This document shows positions 38,978-48,068 of a stretch of DNA of 64,000 nucleotides, piece by piece. The position numbers and the translations under genes are program-made. The notes under the pieces are model-generated. The model searched no databases. It saw only the letters and a program-made list of their open reading frames with translations, and was not told where the DNA came from. Within the stretch, counting starts at the first letter, position 1; the number at the start of each line of letters is the position of its first letter. This DNA is from Diplonema japonicum. Its lineage: Eukaryota; Euglenozoa; Diplonemea; Diplonemida; Diplonemidae. The DNA lies in the NCBI GenBank assembly GCA_964019335.1, contig OZ025671.1, forward strand, positions 186,001 to 250,000, given 5' to 3'.

Positions 38978-41416
38978 TTAAGCCTCTTTTTTGTCCATTT
39001 TGAGAACGTCCTCTTCCCACCTTTGGAGGGTAAGCTGTGCAGCTTCCTCAAAATCGTAGCAAGGGGTGTAGTTAAGGAGTTTTTTGGCTTTCTCTCCACA
39101 AGTAGAGAAGGTCATGGCAGCAGTGTCAAGACAAGCAGGGGTCATGATGTCAAGGCTGATTGAGGCGAGAGTGATGTGTCCCTTAGTGATGTAATGAATG
39201 GCCTCTACGACTGCGGCAATGATCCAGAGGAGGCGAACAGGAGGCCGGACACAGACACCGACCCTGAAGCGAGCGTAGTGTCTGAAGGTGGCAACCATCT
39301 CACGGTAGCTACGTGACTCACCTGGGGAGATGTTGAAGGCTTCGCCAGCGACCTTAGTATCCCTTTCGTTGAGCCTGGCCTCGCCCTTGAGCAACCCAAG
39401 CACCACCTCGTCAACGTACACCCAGTCAAGCTTCACATCAATGGGCACAACAAGGATAGGGACCGTGAAGACGCGCTCCGCGATCTGTTTGTCCTTCGCC
39501 CCGAACACCCCAGAGCACGGTCTGCAGGCCACTGTCATCATACCCTTGTTGTCGTTCGCCTTGCATACCATCTGTTCCGCTTCTGCCTTTGTCCATGAGT
39601 AGTGGTTGTGCGACACAGCTCTTGTCGCGTACGGGCACGTCTCGTCCATCTTCCCGTCTTTGCCGTGTTTTTTCTCGAAGTCTGCGATCAGTTTCGGTGT
39701 GCACATCACATTCGAAGTACTTGTCTGGACAAAGGTCGTGACGCCAGCCCTCTTCGCCTCCTCCAGCACGATCCTCGTGCCGTCGATGTTCACCCTCGAC
39801 GTCGTTATCGCTTGGAAGTCCAGCCTCTCCCAGAACCTTATCATCGCGAACGTTGTGATAACTGTTTCGACACCTTTCATCGCCTGCGCCACTTCGTCCT
39901 TTTTGCACACGTTGCCCTTGATGTACGTCACGTGAGGGTTCCCCTCCCACGGGTTGTGCGGCGAGATGTCGAACGCGCGAATCTTCGTTTCGCCCCTCTC
40001 GAGTAGCTTTTCCACCAGACGCTGTCCCACAAAGCCCACACCCACCACTAGGTACTGCCTGCCTGTACGCGGGCAGTCAGCACTGGCTTTCTCCCATGAC
40101 TTCTCCTTGAAGGACCCCCACGGTGCCTTGGGTGGGATCACAGACGGGCGGACCTCACGGACTTCTGCAGGCCACATCAACACAACGAAGATGAAGAACC
40201 CTACACCGCCACCGATCCACGCCGCAGGCATGGCCACGAAGATGGTGAGGAACCCAATAGCGGAGAGGGGGATGACAGGCATCTGCCCTTCAACCTGGCC
40301 CTCTTGCTTGTAAGCACGGTTGCTGCTCGAGTCGGACCAGGTCTGCTCAAAGAGGACACCGAAGCCGAACCACGAGGCGTAGGACAGCAGAACGAGAGTG
40401 TGCACGGAAGACCATGGGGACGTGGCAGCCTCGGTGACGGCTTCCACACCAGCGAAGATCTCTGCGAAGCTCACGACGTGCTCAACACGAGCGCTGAGCG
40501 CGAAGGAGACCCATTGGAAGAACACCGTCGAGAAGAGGGTGATGAGGATTGTCAGCACTGACAGGTTCCAGTTCTTCCTCATGTTGCTCTTATTGCCGCG
40601 GCCGCAAGGGATTGAGTACAGCAGCTTGTTCATGGCGGAGCACGTTACAATACCCAACACGAGTGTCAGGGTGTGAGTGCCCGATGCAAGCTTCGAGAAG
40701 GAGTCTGGGCGTGTGATGGTCGCCTCGCTGAACGTTGTGCCGAACAAGCCTGCAAGCACCGAGAAGCGGGAGCAGTAGTTCCACAGCGGGACGCAACCGA
40801 ACCTGAAGAAGACGATCGATGACACGTAGAAGACGCAGATACGCGGGAGGTACCTTGCCACCACCGCGGGCACGACACCGTGGTCCTCCTGACCTAGAGA
40901 AGCGAAGGCCATCGCAGTGGCGAACCACAGCGTCATGTGCATCGTAGCAAGCGCACCGAAGTAAAACGACTCGTCCGCAATGTCCTCTGGGTAGTGGAAC
41001 GCCTTCGCGAAGAACCTGCACCCCACGTAGTTCTGCTCGTAGGTCTCAATCATCAAGAAGAACACAGCAGTGGCGAAGAGGGCGGTCACAAGCAGCCCAA
41101 TGATCAAGCCGACGAAGACGGACTTGATCCTCTTCAGAGAGTTTCCCATTACAACACCGCTCAAAGCTATCCCAGTGTGTACCCCCGCAGCACCAATGAT
41201 GGCGGGCCACCTCAGTTCTTCATCAATCCCAGAGCCAGGGATTAAACCGACCTCCTTGAACCATGCACCTACCCCAAGGTACTCGTGGACAAGCACATCC
41301 TGCCACACGCCAAGAACACAATCCTTGAACCACAGCACGGCTACATAGTATATAGCAGTAAGCTGGAAAATGGTCTGCCACTGGCTTGAGACGTGGCTAG
41401 GAGGTGGGTCGTGCAT
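38978..41416 (-). CDS. Fusion: polytopic membrane domain plus 3-beta-hydroxysteroid dehydrogenase (NSDHL-like)
   Basis: A single exon of 812 residues from MHDPPPSHVS; the hydrophobic frame upstream is low-complexity read-through. Residues 1-420 hold about ten membrane spans of a family I do not recognise. From ~453 a complete extended SDR follows: GVGFVG dinucleotide site at 459-464, acidic AFDIS after strand 2, a VQTSTSNVM strand, the catalytic pair Tyr606-x3-Lys610 (HYSWTKAEAEQ), and substrate-side regions like 3-beta-HSD/sterol-4-alpha-carboxylate 3-dehydrogenases (GEAFNISPGES). NSDHL-type enzymes oxidatively decarboxylate C4 sterol intermediates at the ER. Being one frame with no stop or splice signal at the junction, the fusion looks genuine. 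Confidence 0.82.
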   Translation of the reverse strand: MHDPPPSHVSSQWQTIFQLTAIYYVAVLWFKDCVLGVWQDVLVHEYLGVGAWFKEVGLIPGSGIDEELRWPAIIGAAGVHTGIALSGVVMGNSLKRIKSVFVGLIIGLLVTALFATAVFFLMIETYEQNYVGCRFFAKAFHYPEDIADESFYFGALATMHMTLWFATAMAFASLGQEDHGVVPAVVARYLPRICVFYVSSIVFFRFGCVPLWNYCSRFSVLAGLFGTTFSEATITRPDSFSKLASGTHTLTLVLGIVTCSAMNKLLYSIPCGRGNKSNMRKNWNLSVLTILITLFSTVFFQWVSFALSARVEHVVSFAEIFAGVEAVTEAATSPWSSVHTLVLLSYASWFGFGVLFEQTWSDSSSNRAYKQEGQVEGQMPVIPLSAIGFLTIFVAMPAAWIGGGVGFFIFVVLMWPAEVREVRPSVIPPKAPWGSFKEKSWEKASADCPRTGRQYLVVGVGFVGQRLVEKLLERGETKIRAFDISPHNPWEGNPHVTYIKGNVCKKDEVAQAMKGVETVITTFAMIRFWERLDFQAITTSRVNIDGTRIVLEEAKRAGVTTFVQTSTSNVMCTPKLIADFEKKHGKDGKMDETCPYATRAVSHNHYSWTKAEAEQMVCKANDNKGMMTVACRPCSGVFGAKDKQIAERVFTVPILVVPIDVKLDWVYVDEVVLGLLKGEARLNERDTKVAGEAFNISPGESRSYREMVATFRHYARFRVGVCVRPPVRLLWIIAAVVEAIHYITKGHITLASISLDIMTPACLDTAAMTFSTCGEKAKKLLNYTPCYDFEEAAQLTLQRWEEDVLKMDKKEA

Positions 41417-41591
41417 GGTTGGTACTTTTTTTTTTCTTTTTTTTTTTTCCCTCTTGTAGTTGCGTTTATGAAAAAAAAAGCCCTCTAAGGTAAGAGAAAA
41501 AAAACTGGACAAAGAGGAAGAACAAAAAAAAAAAAGAAGAAAAAGAAATAGAGAGCGGAAAAAAGAAAAAAACAGACCCCCCCACGTTTGC

Positions 41592-42536
41592 TCAACGGGG
41601 GGACGCTGGTGCAGACGACTTTTTCTTGATGTTGTTGTCGTGCGCAAAGCGGAGGAAGGCGTTCAGCGGGGGAAGATAAGGGTGTATATGGGTACGTATG
41701 AAAGATGAGTGGATGGTGGGAGTTGCAAGAGGGAAGATCGCGAACATGTCTTCATAACAGAAACAGTACAGCGTCTGAGTAGCAGAGAGGGTGTGCGAGA
41801 GGTAGGTGATAGAGCTCGGTGACGACGAATAGTGAATCCGCGACAAAGTAAGCAAGAGACGATGCACGGCGGCAATGTGGAGACTTTCTTCTCGCTTTAA
41901 CTCTGTCGCCAGAACGGTTAGGATATTGGTGCCGAGGAGCTCCTTCATGTTCTCCTCCACGTCTGCTTTACTCAATGTGACTGCCGATGGAGGCTTTCTT
42001 GCTGCAGCTAGCAACTCAGGACACCTGCTACTCAACACCCAGTCACAGGTTCCAATCATACAAATAGCTTTCGCTAAGCTGCTGTTCAGCTTTTCTATTG
42101 CACTCCACACCACATCTGCGATAACTGGCCGCATCAGCTTCTTAAGAGAACGTACGATGCCTGATGCAGTTTTCTGAATTGCGTCTGCGTGGTTTTGTAT
42201 AAAGACCCCTGTCAGCCCTGTGGCTATGTCCTCCATGGTCTCTTCTGGTATGCTTTCCTCGAAGATAGTCACGGTTAGGAGATTGTTTTCAGGAGCTTCT
42301 CGGATCACCATCACCGACCCCCCTCCCGACACGCATCGCACCGTCGCATTCCCAGTTGCCATCAAATCGTTCGTCTTCATTTTGAACGCGCTCATCAACC
42401 CCGACAAGTTCATCGCATGCATCCGTGCATCGCACCCTTCCCTTGTGTCCAGGTCAGCCAACCCAAACCCCGCCCGCCACATCACATGGTGCACTGGTGA
42501 CCCTGTTGTCGTCTCTATGAACACCACGCCATTCAT
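41592..42536 (-). CDS. Longin-like protein, possibly Fuzzy (FUZ) or Mon1-type
   Basis: One exon of 314 residues starting MNGVVFIETT. A CCCCCATAG acceptor lies just upstream, so a 5' exon may exist. The N-terminal ~120 residues read like the longin domain of the Fuz/Mon1/HPS1 group (VVFIETTTGSPVHHV, then NLSGLMSAFKM, then LLTVTIFEE and a helix). The centre is helical, and a second beta-rich unit lies near 235-290. Fuz is a ciliogenesis/CPLANE factor and Mon1 a Rab7 exchange factor. The match is pattern-level only; the flagellar genes nearby make Fuz attractive but do not prove it. Confidence 0.45.
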   Translation of the reverse strand: MNGVVFIETTTGSPVHHVMWRAGFGLADLDTREGCDARMHAMNLSGLMSAFKMKTNDLMATGNATVRCVSGGGSVMVIREAPENNLLTVTIFEESIPEETMEDIATGLTGVFIQNHADAIQKTASGIVRSLKKLMRPVIADVVWSAIEKLNSSLAKAICMIGTCDWVLSSRCPELLAAARKPPSAVTLSKADVEENMKELLGTNILTVLATELKREESLHIAAVHRLLLTLSRIHYSSSPSSITYLSHTLSATQTLYCFCYEDMFAIFPLATPTIHSSFIRTHIHPYLPPLNAFLRFAHDNNIKKKSSAPASPR

Positions 42537-42615
42537 CGCCTGCTATGGGGGATTTCAGTGAGAAAATATAAAAAAGAGAATCTCGTAAAAAAAAAAAAAA
42601 CTATTCTTTTAAGGT

Positions 42616-42879
42616 ATGCGTTGCTCACCGGCCGCGCTGTACTTAGTCCCCGTTGTCCCCGTTCTGGGGGCTCTGGCGGGTTCCTACTGCGGTGGTAAAA
42701 CTGCGGGGCAGCCTTGTCGGGGTCTGCGACAGGTACGTGTCACGCAAGCCTTCGATGCTGCTCATGGTTCGCTCCGGGAATACTGGCTCCTGTCATACCC
42801 GTGTGTGGTCGGTCCTCCTATACAGCGCAGGGAGTTGACGCGATCCACTCGCGCTGCTGGGAACGCCGTCCTTCTGCCA
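42616..42879 (-). pseudogene. Retroelement tail fragment, degenerate
   Basis: Continuation of remnant 2 in the minus-strand sense with stops and frameshifts (a piece reads RDTYLSQTPTRLPRSF). The DNA is similar to 51235-51300. It ends at GGCCGGTGAGC near 42630, a motif also present at about 2703-2714 next to homopolymers. Probably the 3' end of the same element family. Confidence 0.4.
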
Positions 42880-43386
42880 TCAGCGTGGTACAGGTCCTGG
42901 ACACGTCTCAGCACACCTCAGCCTCCTTGCCGTGACGGCCAGGTCCTCCACCTTGCCCACTTCCCCGCCGTCGTCTAGCGGCAGCTCCGTCTCCCGCTCG
43001 AAGTCGAGGGCAAGCTCCAGCGTCGTAACCGTCGTGTGCCGTCCAGGGGCGTCATCCCACAGCAAGCCACTCAGCCACCTCAGCACCGGCCCCAGCAGCC
43101 TGTCCATCACCTTCCCCGATGCTCCCAGCCCACGTAATTCGGCCACCGTCGGCGTCGGGTGTGCCCTTCCCGTCACGACCACCCGCCACGGGTATGTCTG
43201 CGTCTGCAATGCGCGGTTCGCTTCCACCGCCGTATCCCTCAGTGTGACCACCTCCAGCAGGTACCTTTGCACCAACAGGGCCCTCGGCTTGTCTTGGCAT
43301 CCCCTGGGCACTATCCCGTGGAGCGCCGTCGCGTTCGGCATGGTCGCCGGGTCGAGACTCGCACTCTGCCTTGCAGAGACAGACAA
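42880..43386 (-). pseudogene. Retroelement C-terminal remnant (2)
   Basis: A GC-rich open frame of 168 codons containing GPVLRWLSGLLW then LELALDFERETELPL, the same pattern and spacing as remnant 1 at 28555-29148. The frame ends early and is followed by degenerate sequence. No RT core is present. GC content is clearly higher than the neighbouring genes. Confidence 0.5.
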
Positions 43387-43417
43387 AAAAAAAAAAAAAA
43401 AAAAAGACGCCTTACTT

Positions 43418-44965
43418 CTACCATTGGAAGACCTTTACTGTCGCGGAACACGAGACACCGAACGGCACGTTGTTCCCTATCAGCTCCAACACCACCGCGT
43501 GATCAGAGGCCGTGCACTCATAACGCTTCGTGTACGTTGGGTGTTCGTCAACGTGCTTCACGGCGAATTCGTCGGGCGCAGTTCTAGTCACAGTAATGGG
43601 AAAGGGTGTGGCTGTGATAATGGGTACCAGGTCTTTGAGGGGTCCTCTGTAGGTTGTGTTGCCGTCGACAATCAAGGCGGGTATGACGGTGTCGGGGGGT
43701 GTGGGCTTTGCTGGTTTTGCTAGGAAGTTGAGAGCAGCTGCAGATGTGAAAGCCATCACTGAGCCAACAGCCCCTGCTGCCGCTGGAGTCGACCCAACAA
43801 GAGCTGCACCCGCAACAGCGGCGGTGCCCAAGACTGAAGCCCCCGCGACAGCCTTGCGGTCGCCACTGCTACCCGCCACCGCACCCCCCGCCACTGCCCC
43901 AACAGATGCAGCAACCATTGGTGCTCCCATTGCAGTGTTAGCCACACAGCTGCCGACTGCGAACAGGGCAGCCATCGTCTTGTCATGTACTTCCATCTGA
44001 TTGCTATCCTCTTGCTGTGCAATAACGTGCTCCCTCAGGCCTGCTTCGACCAGAGCTTCTTCCACCCATTGCAGCCCAGGCACTCTCGCCAGCAGCTCGC
44101 CGTGCACATCAAGCGTGATGACCTTTTGCTTAGCAGCTATGACCTCCACCTCGTTCTGCATGTCATGAGCAAGAAGGATGCGCACCACCTGCGCGTTTAC
44201 AGCAGGCGTCCTCCGCACCTTCCCGCTCACAAAGGTCAGCAACTGCTTCATGCATTCGAGGCTGTGCATCCCAGACAGTGCTATAAGCACATGGTCCTCA
44301 CGAATCACAGGTACGGTCTTGACCACCGACAGAATTTCCTGCTCGTCTGCAGAGGCGTAGGCCATGCATTGAAGGAAGACGCGGTAGGTGCCTTCTTCTT
44401 TGTTGGCGATGTGTTTCCAGACCTGCTTAGCCCTCTCATAATCACGAGTGTTTCTGCACACCACGAGCAGGCTGCGGTACATGACGTCTGTGGCATGCTG
44501 GCCTGCAAGGTCGAGGACGTTGATGGCGGTTTCCATGTCTGGAACAAGGCTGCAGCAGTGGATTAAGGCGGCCATCGAGCGCTGGCCAAAGATATGAGCC
44601 TCGCGTGCGTGCCACTGCAACTCGATGCCTTCCTCACGCAGGCACTCTGCTCTGTTGGGGACTGCTGTAGACGTTAATATACTGCTGAGGAAGATCATCA
44701 AACCTGAGACGGATCTGTCCGTGAGGACCACGCCTACCTCTGCTGCGTCTTGCGAGACCTGGAGGGGGGACTGCGGACAGTTCTCCGTCTGCAAAACAGT
44801 GGACATGGCTTGCATGTCGGCGTGCTTGAGCATCCCTAACTGTTCGTAGTAATCACCTTTTTTCCACTGCACATGGTGTCCTTTTACCCTGCTCGCGTGT
44901 CCTGCCTCCAGTGCGGACAGGATGTCGGAGGTGATGGCACAGAAACTCCCGATTGACCGGCGCAT
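43418..44965 (-). CDS. PPR-like helical-repeat protein with Ala/Gly-rich hydrophobic segment
   Basis: A single exon of 515 residues, start chosen at MRRSIGSFCA. Residues ~130-270 contain helix pairs of pentatricopeptide type (MAALIHCCSLVPDMETAINVL; MYRSLLVVCRNTRDYERAKQ; VFLQCMAYASADEQEILS). Residues ~340-430 are rich in Ala, Gly and Val (SVGAVAGGAVAGSSGDRKAV...), like tandem membrane-inserting or glycine-zipper segments, followed by a short beta-rich tail. PPR proteins bind organellar RNA, but the repeats here are few and weak, and no presequence is clear. It lies 54 bp downstream of the Pop5/Rpp14-like gene. Function uncertain. Confidence 0.6.
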   Translation of the reverse strand: MRRSIGSFCAITSDILSALEAGHASRVKGHHVQWKKGDYYEQLGMLKHADMQAMSTVLQTENCPQSPLQVSQDAAEVGVVLTDRSVSGLMIFLSSILTSTAVPNRAECLREEGIELQWHAREAHIFGQRSMAALIHCCSLVPDMETAINVLDLAGQHATDVMYRSLLVVCRNTRDYERAKQVWKHIANKEEGTYRVFLQCMAYASADEQEILSVVKTVPVIREDHVLIALSGMHSLECMKQLLTFVSGKVRRTPAVNAQVVRILLAHDMQNEVEVIAAKQKVITLDVHGELLARVPGLQWVEEALVEAGLREHVIAQQEDSNQMEVHDKTMAALFAVGSCVANTAMGAPMVAASVGAVAGGAVAGSSGDRKAVAGASVLGTAAVAGAALVGSTPAAAGAVGSVMAFTSAAALNFLAKPAKPTPPDTVIPALIVDGNTTYRGPLKDLVPIITATPFPITVTRTAPDEFAVKHVDEHPTYTKRYECTASDHAVVLELIGNNVPFGVSCSATVKVFQW

Positions 44966-45019
44966 GTTTTCACATCTATCTCCTGTGTGGTGTAGATGAA
45001 GAATGATCACAAATGGAAG

Positions 45020-45331
45020 CTAGAGGGCGCAGGGTGTAGCAGAGATGCCTGCTACATCGAGGTGCCCCCCGTCAGGGGTTTCCCACAATGTAAGCCCGCA
45101 CCAGACACGGGACACCCATTCCCGTCGGATTTTCAAAAAAACTGAGTTCTCGCTCTCCGCGACCGGCTCCGCCTCACTGGTGCTCACAGAACCGAATACA
45201 GTTCGCACACAGTCTTCGATCTGCTTGGACAGCTTCCGCTTGCCTCTCTCCCCTCGTATCTTCACCAGCATGAATAGGTGGGGCAGCCCACTGGGCTTGT
45301 TTCGCGCGTTTATCTTTCTCCGTTTCGTCAT
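45020..45331 (-). CDS. Pop5/Rpp14-like RNase P/MRP subunit
   Basis: A single exon of 103 residues starting MTKRRKINAR. A basic tail is followed by a small alpha-beta fold: HLFMLVKIRGE strand, LSKQIEDCVRTVFGSVST helix, NSVFLKIRREWVSRVWCGLTLW strand-helix and a closing DVAGISA strand. This order, length and the IRxxxxxxxWxxLT signature match the Pop5/Rpp14 family, shared protein subunits of RNase P (tRNA 5' processing) and RNase MRP (pre-rRNA cleavage). The short C-terminus is nearer to Rpp14 than to Pop5. Its stop is 54 bp from the start of the next gene on the same strand. Confidence 0.6.
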   Translation of the reverse strand: MTKRRKINARNKPSGLPHLFMLVKIRGERGKRKLSKQIEDCVRTVFGSVSTSEAEPVAESENSVFLKIRREWVSRVWCGLTLWETPDGGHLDVAGISATPCAL

Positions 45332-45400
45332 TTTCCTGTGGCTTTGGTAAGTTTTTTCTTTTTCAGGACGTTTAAAGAATTTAGTGGGGAAGAAGAAAAC

Positions 45401-46636
45401 TTATCGTCTCGATTTTTTCCGTCGGCCGCCGTCGACAGCTATGCCGCAGTCCCTCAGAGCTAGCTCGACAGCTGCCTTGCTATGTTTGTAAATGTCTGCG
45501 TCCGCCGCCTTGTCAAGGATAGAAAACTGCTTCTGGTCATTAGGAAGGAACCCACGGAAGACTGGGTAAAGGTGGGGCGGGAAGTGAATTGTGTAAGCGC
45601 GAGATGAATGGTCCATAGGAGAACAGAAGGCAGGAGGCGCCTCGAGGGTTTTAGATGTAAGACGGTAGAACGTGTGGGGGTAAGGAGCAGGCACCGAAGA
45701 AGCGAAAAACGAGCTGGACATCATGTCGGCAGCCTCGCAGATAGCGTTCTCAGTCAAGGAAAGGTTCAGCGCTTCGGACATTGCGAGGACAGTGTCATGA
45801 AGCTTGTCAGAACGGTAGGATTCCCCGAGCGTCCACAGCCACCCGATGGGTAACGTCTTCCGCATCACTTCATGGAAGAAGAACTCATCGGTCCATGGGA
45901 CGGTGGTGCCGCATAACCCTGCAGCACATCCGAGCAACGCAGCAAAATTCCCACCCGTTCCAACATCAACAGTTAAATGCATGCTCAGATCATCGCCTAA
46001 ACCTACACAATGGTGGGCATAGCCCCGTGGAAGGTACAGTTTGTCGCCTTGGTTCAGAGTAACGATACCTTCGGTGAACGGAACAGCTTTCCCAGGCCGA
46101 CGATGGACCTCCTTGGGGTGTTCGGAGGTAGGAAGTGGAGGCAATGAACCTGCGTTGAGAGGAAGCGGTTTATGGTGTGTTATGACCCATTTCTTTTGCC
46201 CGCGAAGCTGGGTTACAAAACCGTTTAAGGGGTCCGTGTGTCTGGGGAAACCCTGCGTTTCGCTCGGAGTGATGTACACGTTTGACCCAACAGCCAATCC
46301 CCCAAGCAGCGCCTGCAACCTCCATAGATGCTCATGAATGCTTTGTGACAACTCGTGGCCGACAGTGACCCTTGCTGTGTAACCTTTATTCAGCATTTCT
46401 CGGAGTTCTGAGCTTGCTTCTTCCCAGATCCCGTTCTGCGTCATGCGAGAGAAGGTCAGTTCGAGGCCTTTGTTCGATCGTTCCATTACATCCTCGAGGG
46501 TTACTTCTTCTCCGGGGGATTTGTGGTCTCGCTTCTCGTCTGCGAAAACCACGACGCATGATTTATCCCAGGCTTCCTTGAGGCATCCTTGCATGCCCAG
46601 CTCCTCTTCGATTTGTTCCCATCGATCAGATTTCAT
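45401..46636 (-). CDS. JmjC/cupin oxygenase (ribosomal-oxygenase RIOX-like)
   Basis: A single exon of 411 residues starting MKSDRWEQIE; an upstream in-frame ATG at 46753 would add a Ser/Phe-rich low-complexity stretch and is not preferred. The core double-stranded beta helix has GSNVYITPSETQGFPRHTDP with the His133-x-Asp135 metal pair, RGQKKWVI, then GDKLYLPRGYAHHCVG with the distal His208. This is the cupin_4/JmjC pattern of the MINA/NO66 group, Fe(II)/2-oxoglutarate enzymes that hydroxylate His in ribosomal proteins. A winged-helix-like C-terminal part and basic tail (GRRKKSRR, possible nuclear signal) follow. The exact substrate is unknown. Confidence 0.82.
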   Translation of the reverse strand: MKSDRWEQIEEELGMQGCLKEAWDKSCVVVFADEKRDHKSPGEEVTLEDVMERSNKGLELTFSRMTQNGIWEEASSELREMLNKGYTARVTVGHELSQSIHEHLWRLQALLGGLAVGSNVYITPSETQGFPRHTDPLNGFVTQLRGQKKWVITHHKPLPLNAGSLPPLPTSEHPKEVHRRPGKAVPFTEGIVTLNQGDKLYLPRGYAHHCVGLGDDLSMHLTVDVGTGGNFAALLGCAAGLCGTTVPWTDEFFFHEVMRKTLPIGWLWTLGESYRSDKLHDTVLAMSEALNLSLTENAICEAADMMSSSFFASSVPAPYPHTFYRLTSKTLEAPPAFCSPMDHSSRAYTIHFPPHLYPVFRGFLPNDQKQFSILDKAADADIYKHSKAAVELALRDCGIAVDGGRRKKSRR

Positions 46637-47897
46637 GCTTTTTTCTTCCTTTGCAAAAGGTACTGGGAATGATAATAGGGTAAGAAGGAAGAAGAAGGAA
46701 GAAGAAGAAGAAAGACAAATAAGGGGGAAGGGTTGTTCGCAACGTTCCATCAATTAGGTTTAAATCATTACAAAAAGTAAAGGGGGGGGAGGGAGGGGTG
46801 TGTGCGCGAAGAAGGTGCACGTGTGCATTCACGTAAGTACAACTAAAAGAAAAAAAAAAAGAAAAATATCTCACTATGATACCGTATTTTATAAGAATTT
46901 ATGAATAGAGTTATGAAAAACTATTTTGACTCAAAAAAAAAAAAAACCGTATGCGAAAAAGACCGAACTTTTGTCAGTCCGGGTGTTTTTCACTTTACAG
47001 AAATTTTAAAATACGGTATTTCTTTTTGTAAAAACCTCTTCTTCCCCCCCCCCCCCCCCCCCCCCTTGCGTGAACACATTGAAAATAATAGAAACCCCTG
47101 TGCAGACCAAAGCCTACTGGGGAAACATTTTGCACCAACATATCGCGTCCTAGGGTGTAGCTTTTTTTTTGCGGTTAAAAAGGGAAATCGCGCCGATCCC
47201 CACTCACGCTGTAAAAACGGAAAGGAAGAAAAAAAAAAAGAAGAAGAAAAAAAAAGGTCCCCCGCTTTACTTCTTATCTTTCTGGGGCCTCGGGTTTTTA
47301 ATCCCTTTTGAGGTTGTGTTCCATCCTTCTTGGATTCTCTCCAGGAGGCGGTGGAAGCTGTCCCTTCCTTTTGTTTAGTGAGTATAGCATATTTGCATTT
47401 GAATAAAGAGGGAAAGGGGAAAAAAAAGGCTTTTATTAAGATTTACCGTTTTTGTTTACCAGCTAGCTCAGGAAGCCTGAGCCTGGCTGGCATAAGAAGA
47501 ATAAGCAAAACATCCCCCCCCCCCCCCCCCCCCGTTTTGTCCTTTTTTTGCGTTCACTGGAGCAACCCTGTTGTAGAGCAACTATCGTTTTCTTTTTGTT
47601 TTCTTCTTTTTTTTTGACCACACTATTTTCTTTTCATTTTTTTTTTTTCTTTTCTTTTTCTTTTTTGATGTTTTTGATTTTACCAAAATAACAATGAAAA
47701 CAACGAATCCTGGCAAAAAAACTCCTCCAGATTTATTCCAGGAATTTCACAATTCTTTTTTTTGGGGGGGGTGTGTCACTATTCTTTCCTTCTTTAGAAA
47801 AAAAAAAGCCAAAATCCCATACGTTGCATTTAAAACGTGTGAATACGACTTTTTCTTTTTGTTTGCCCCCCTCCAGTACCTGCCCAAGGGCCTTTAG
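46637..47897. other. Non-coding, homopolymer-rich, with a candidate MITE
   Basis: Contains C-runs near 47045-47065 and 47515-47533, many A/T runs and the inverted-repeat element at 46880-47018. No gene seen. Confidence 0.45.
46880..47018. mobile_element. Candidate Tc1/mariner-type MITE, 139 bp
   Basis: The ends TACCGTATTTTA and TAAAATACGGTA are perfect 12-bp inverted repeats. Both outer dinucleotides are TA, the target duplicated by Tc1/mariner transposases. Inside, GCGAAAAAGACC and GGTGTTTTTCAC pair imperfectly, so most of the element can fold into one hairpin. No coding capacity. Confidence 0.55.
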
Positions 47898-48068
47898 TTA
47901 TACTGTGCCATCGACACTGAGAGGGGAAAGAATATATTCTTCGGCCACGCGCAAGCCATCCATCGGCATCAAAAGTGTTCTCACTTGTGTTGTGCATGTT
48001 CCTTTTCTTCTTTGTGAGAGCCCTCGCAGCACAGACCTCCCTCCTAGCTTTTCAGATGAAGAGGTCAT
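47898..48068 (-). CDS. Small ORF, 56 residues
   Basis: Begins MTSSSEKLGGRSVLRGLSQR after an A-run leader and stops after LSVDGTV. Residue composition is normal inside strongly biased DNA, and the sequence is neither lysine- nor phenylalanine-run derived. It could be a small basic protein or the last exon of a larger gene, as the frame is open upstream into the A-run. No family recognised. Confidence 0.35.
   Translation of the reverse strand: MTSSSEKLGGRSVLRGLSQRRKGTCTTQVRTLLMPMDGLRVAEEYILSPLSVDGTV

Noticed and set aside
43418-43723. Plus-strand frames across the PPR-like and retroelement region
   Set aside because: They are antisense to better-supported minus-strand frames.
46637-46753. N-terminal extension of the JmjC protein with a hydrophobic Ser/Phe stretch as a signal peptide
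   Set aside because: It derives from a simple pyrimidine-rich repeat before an A-rich leader; MKSDRWEQ is a better start.
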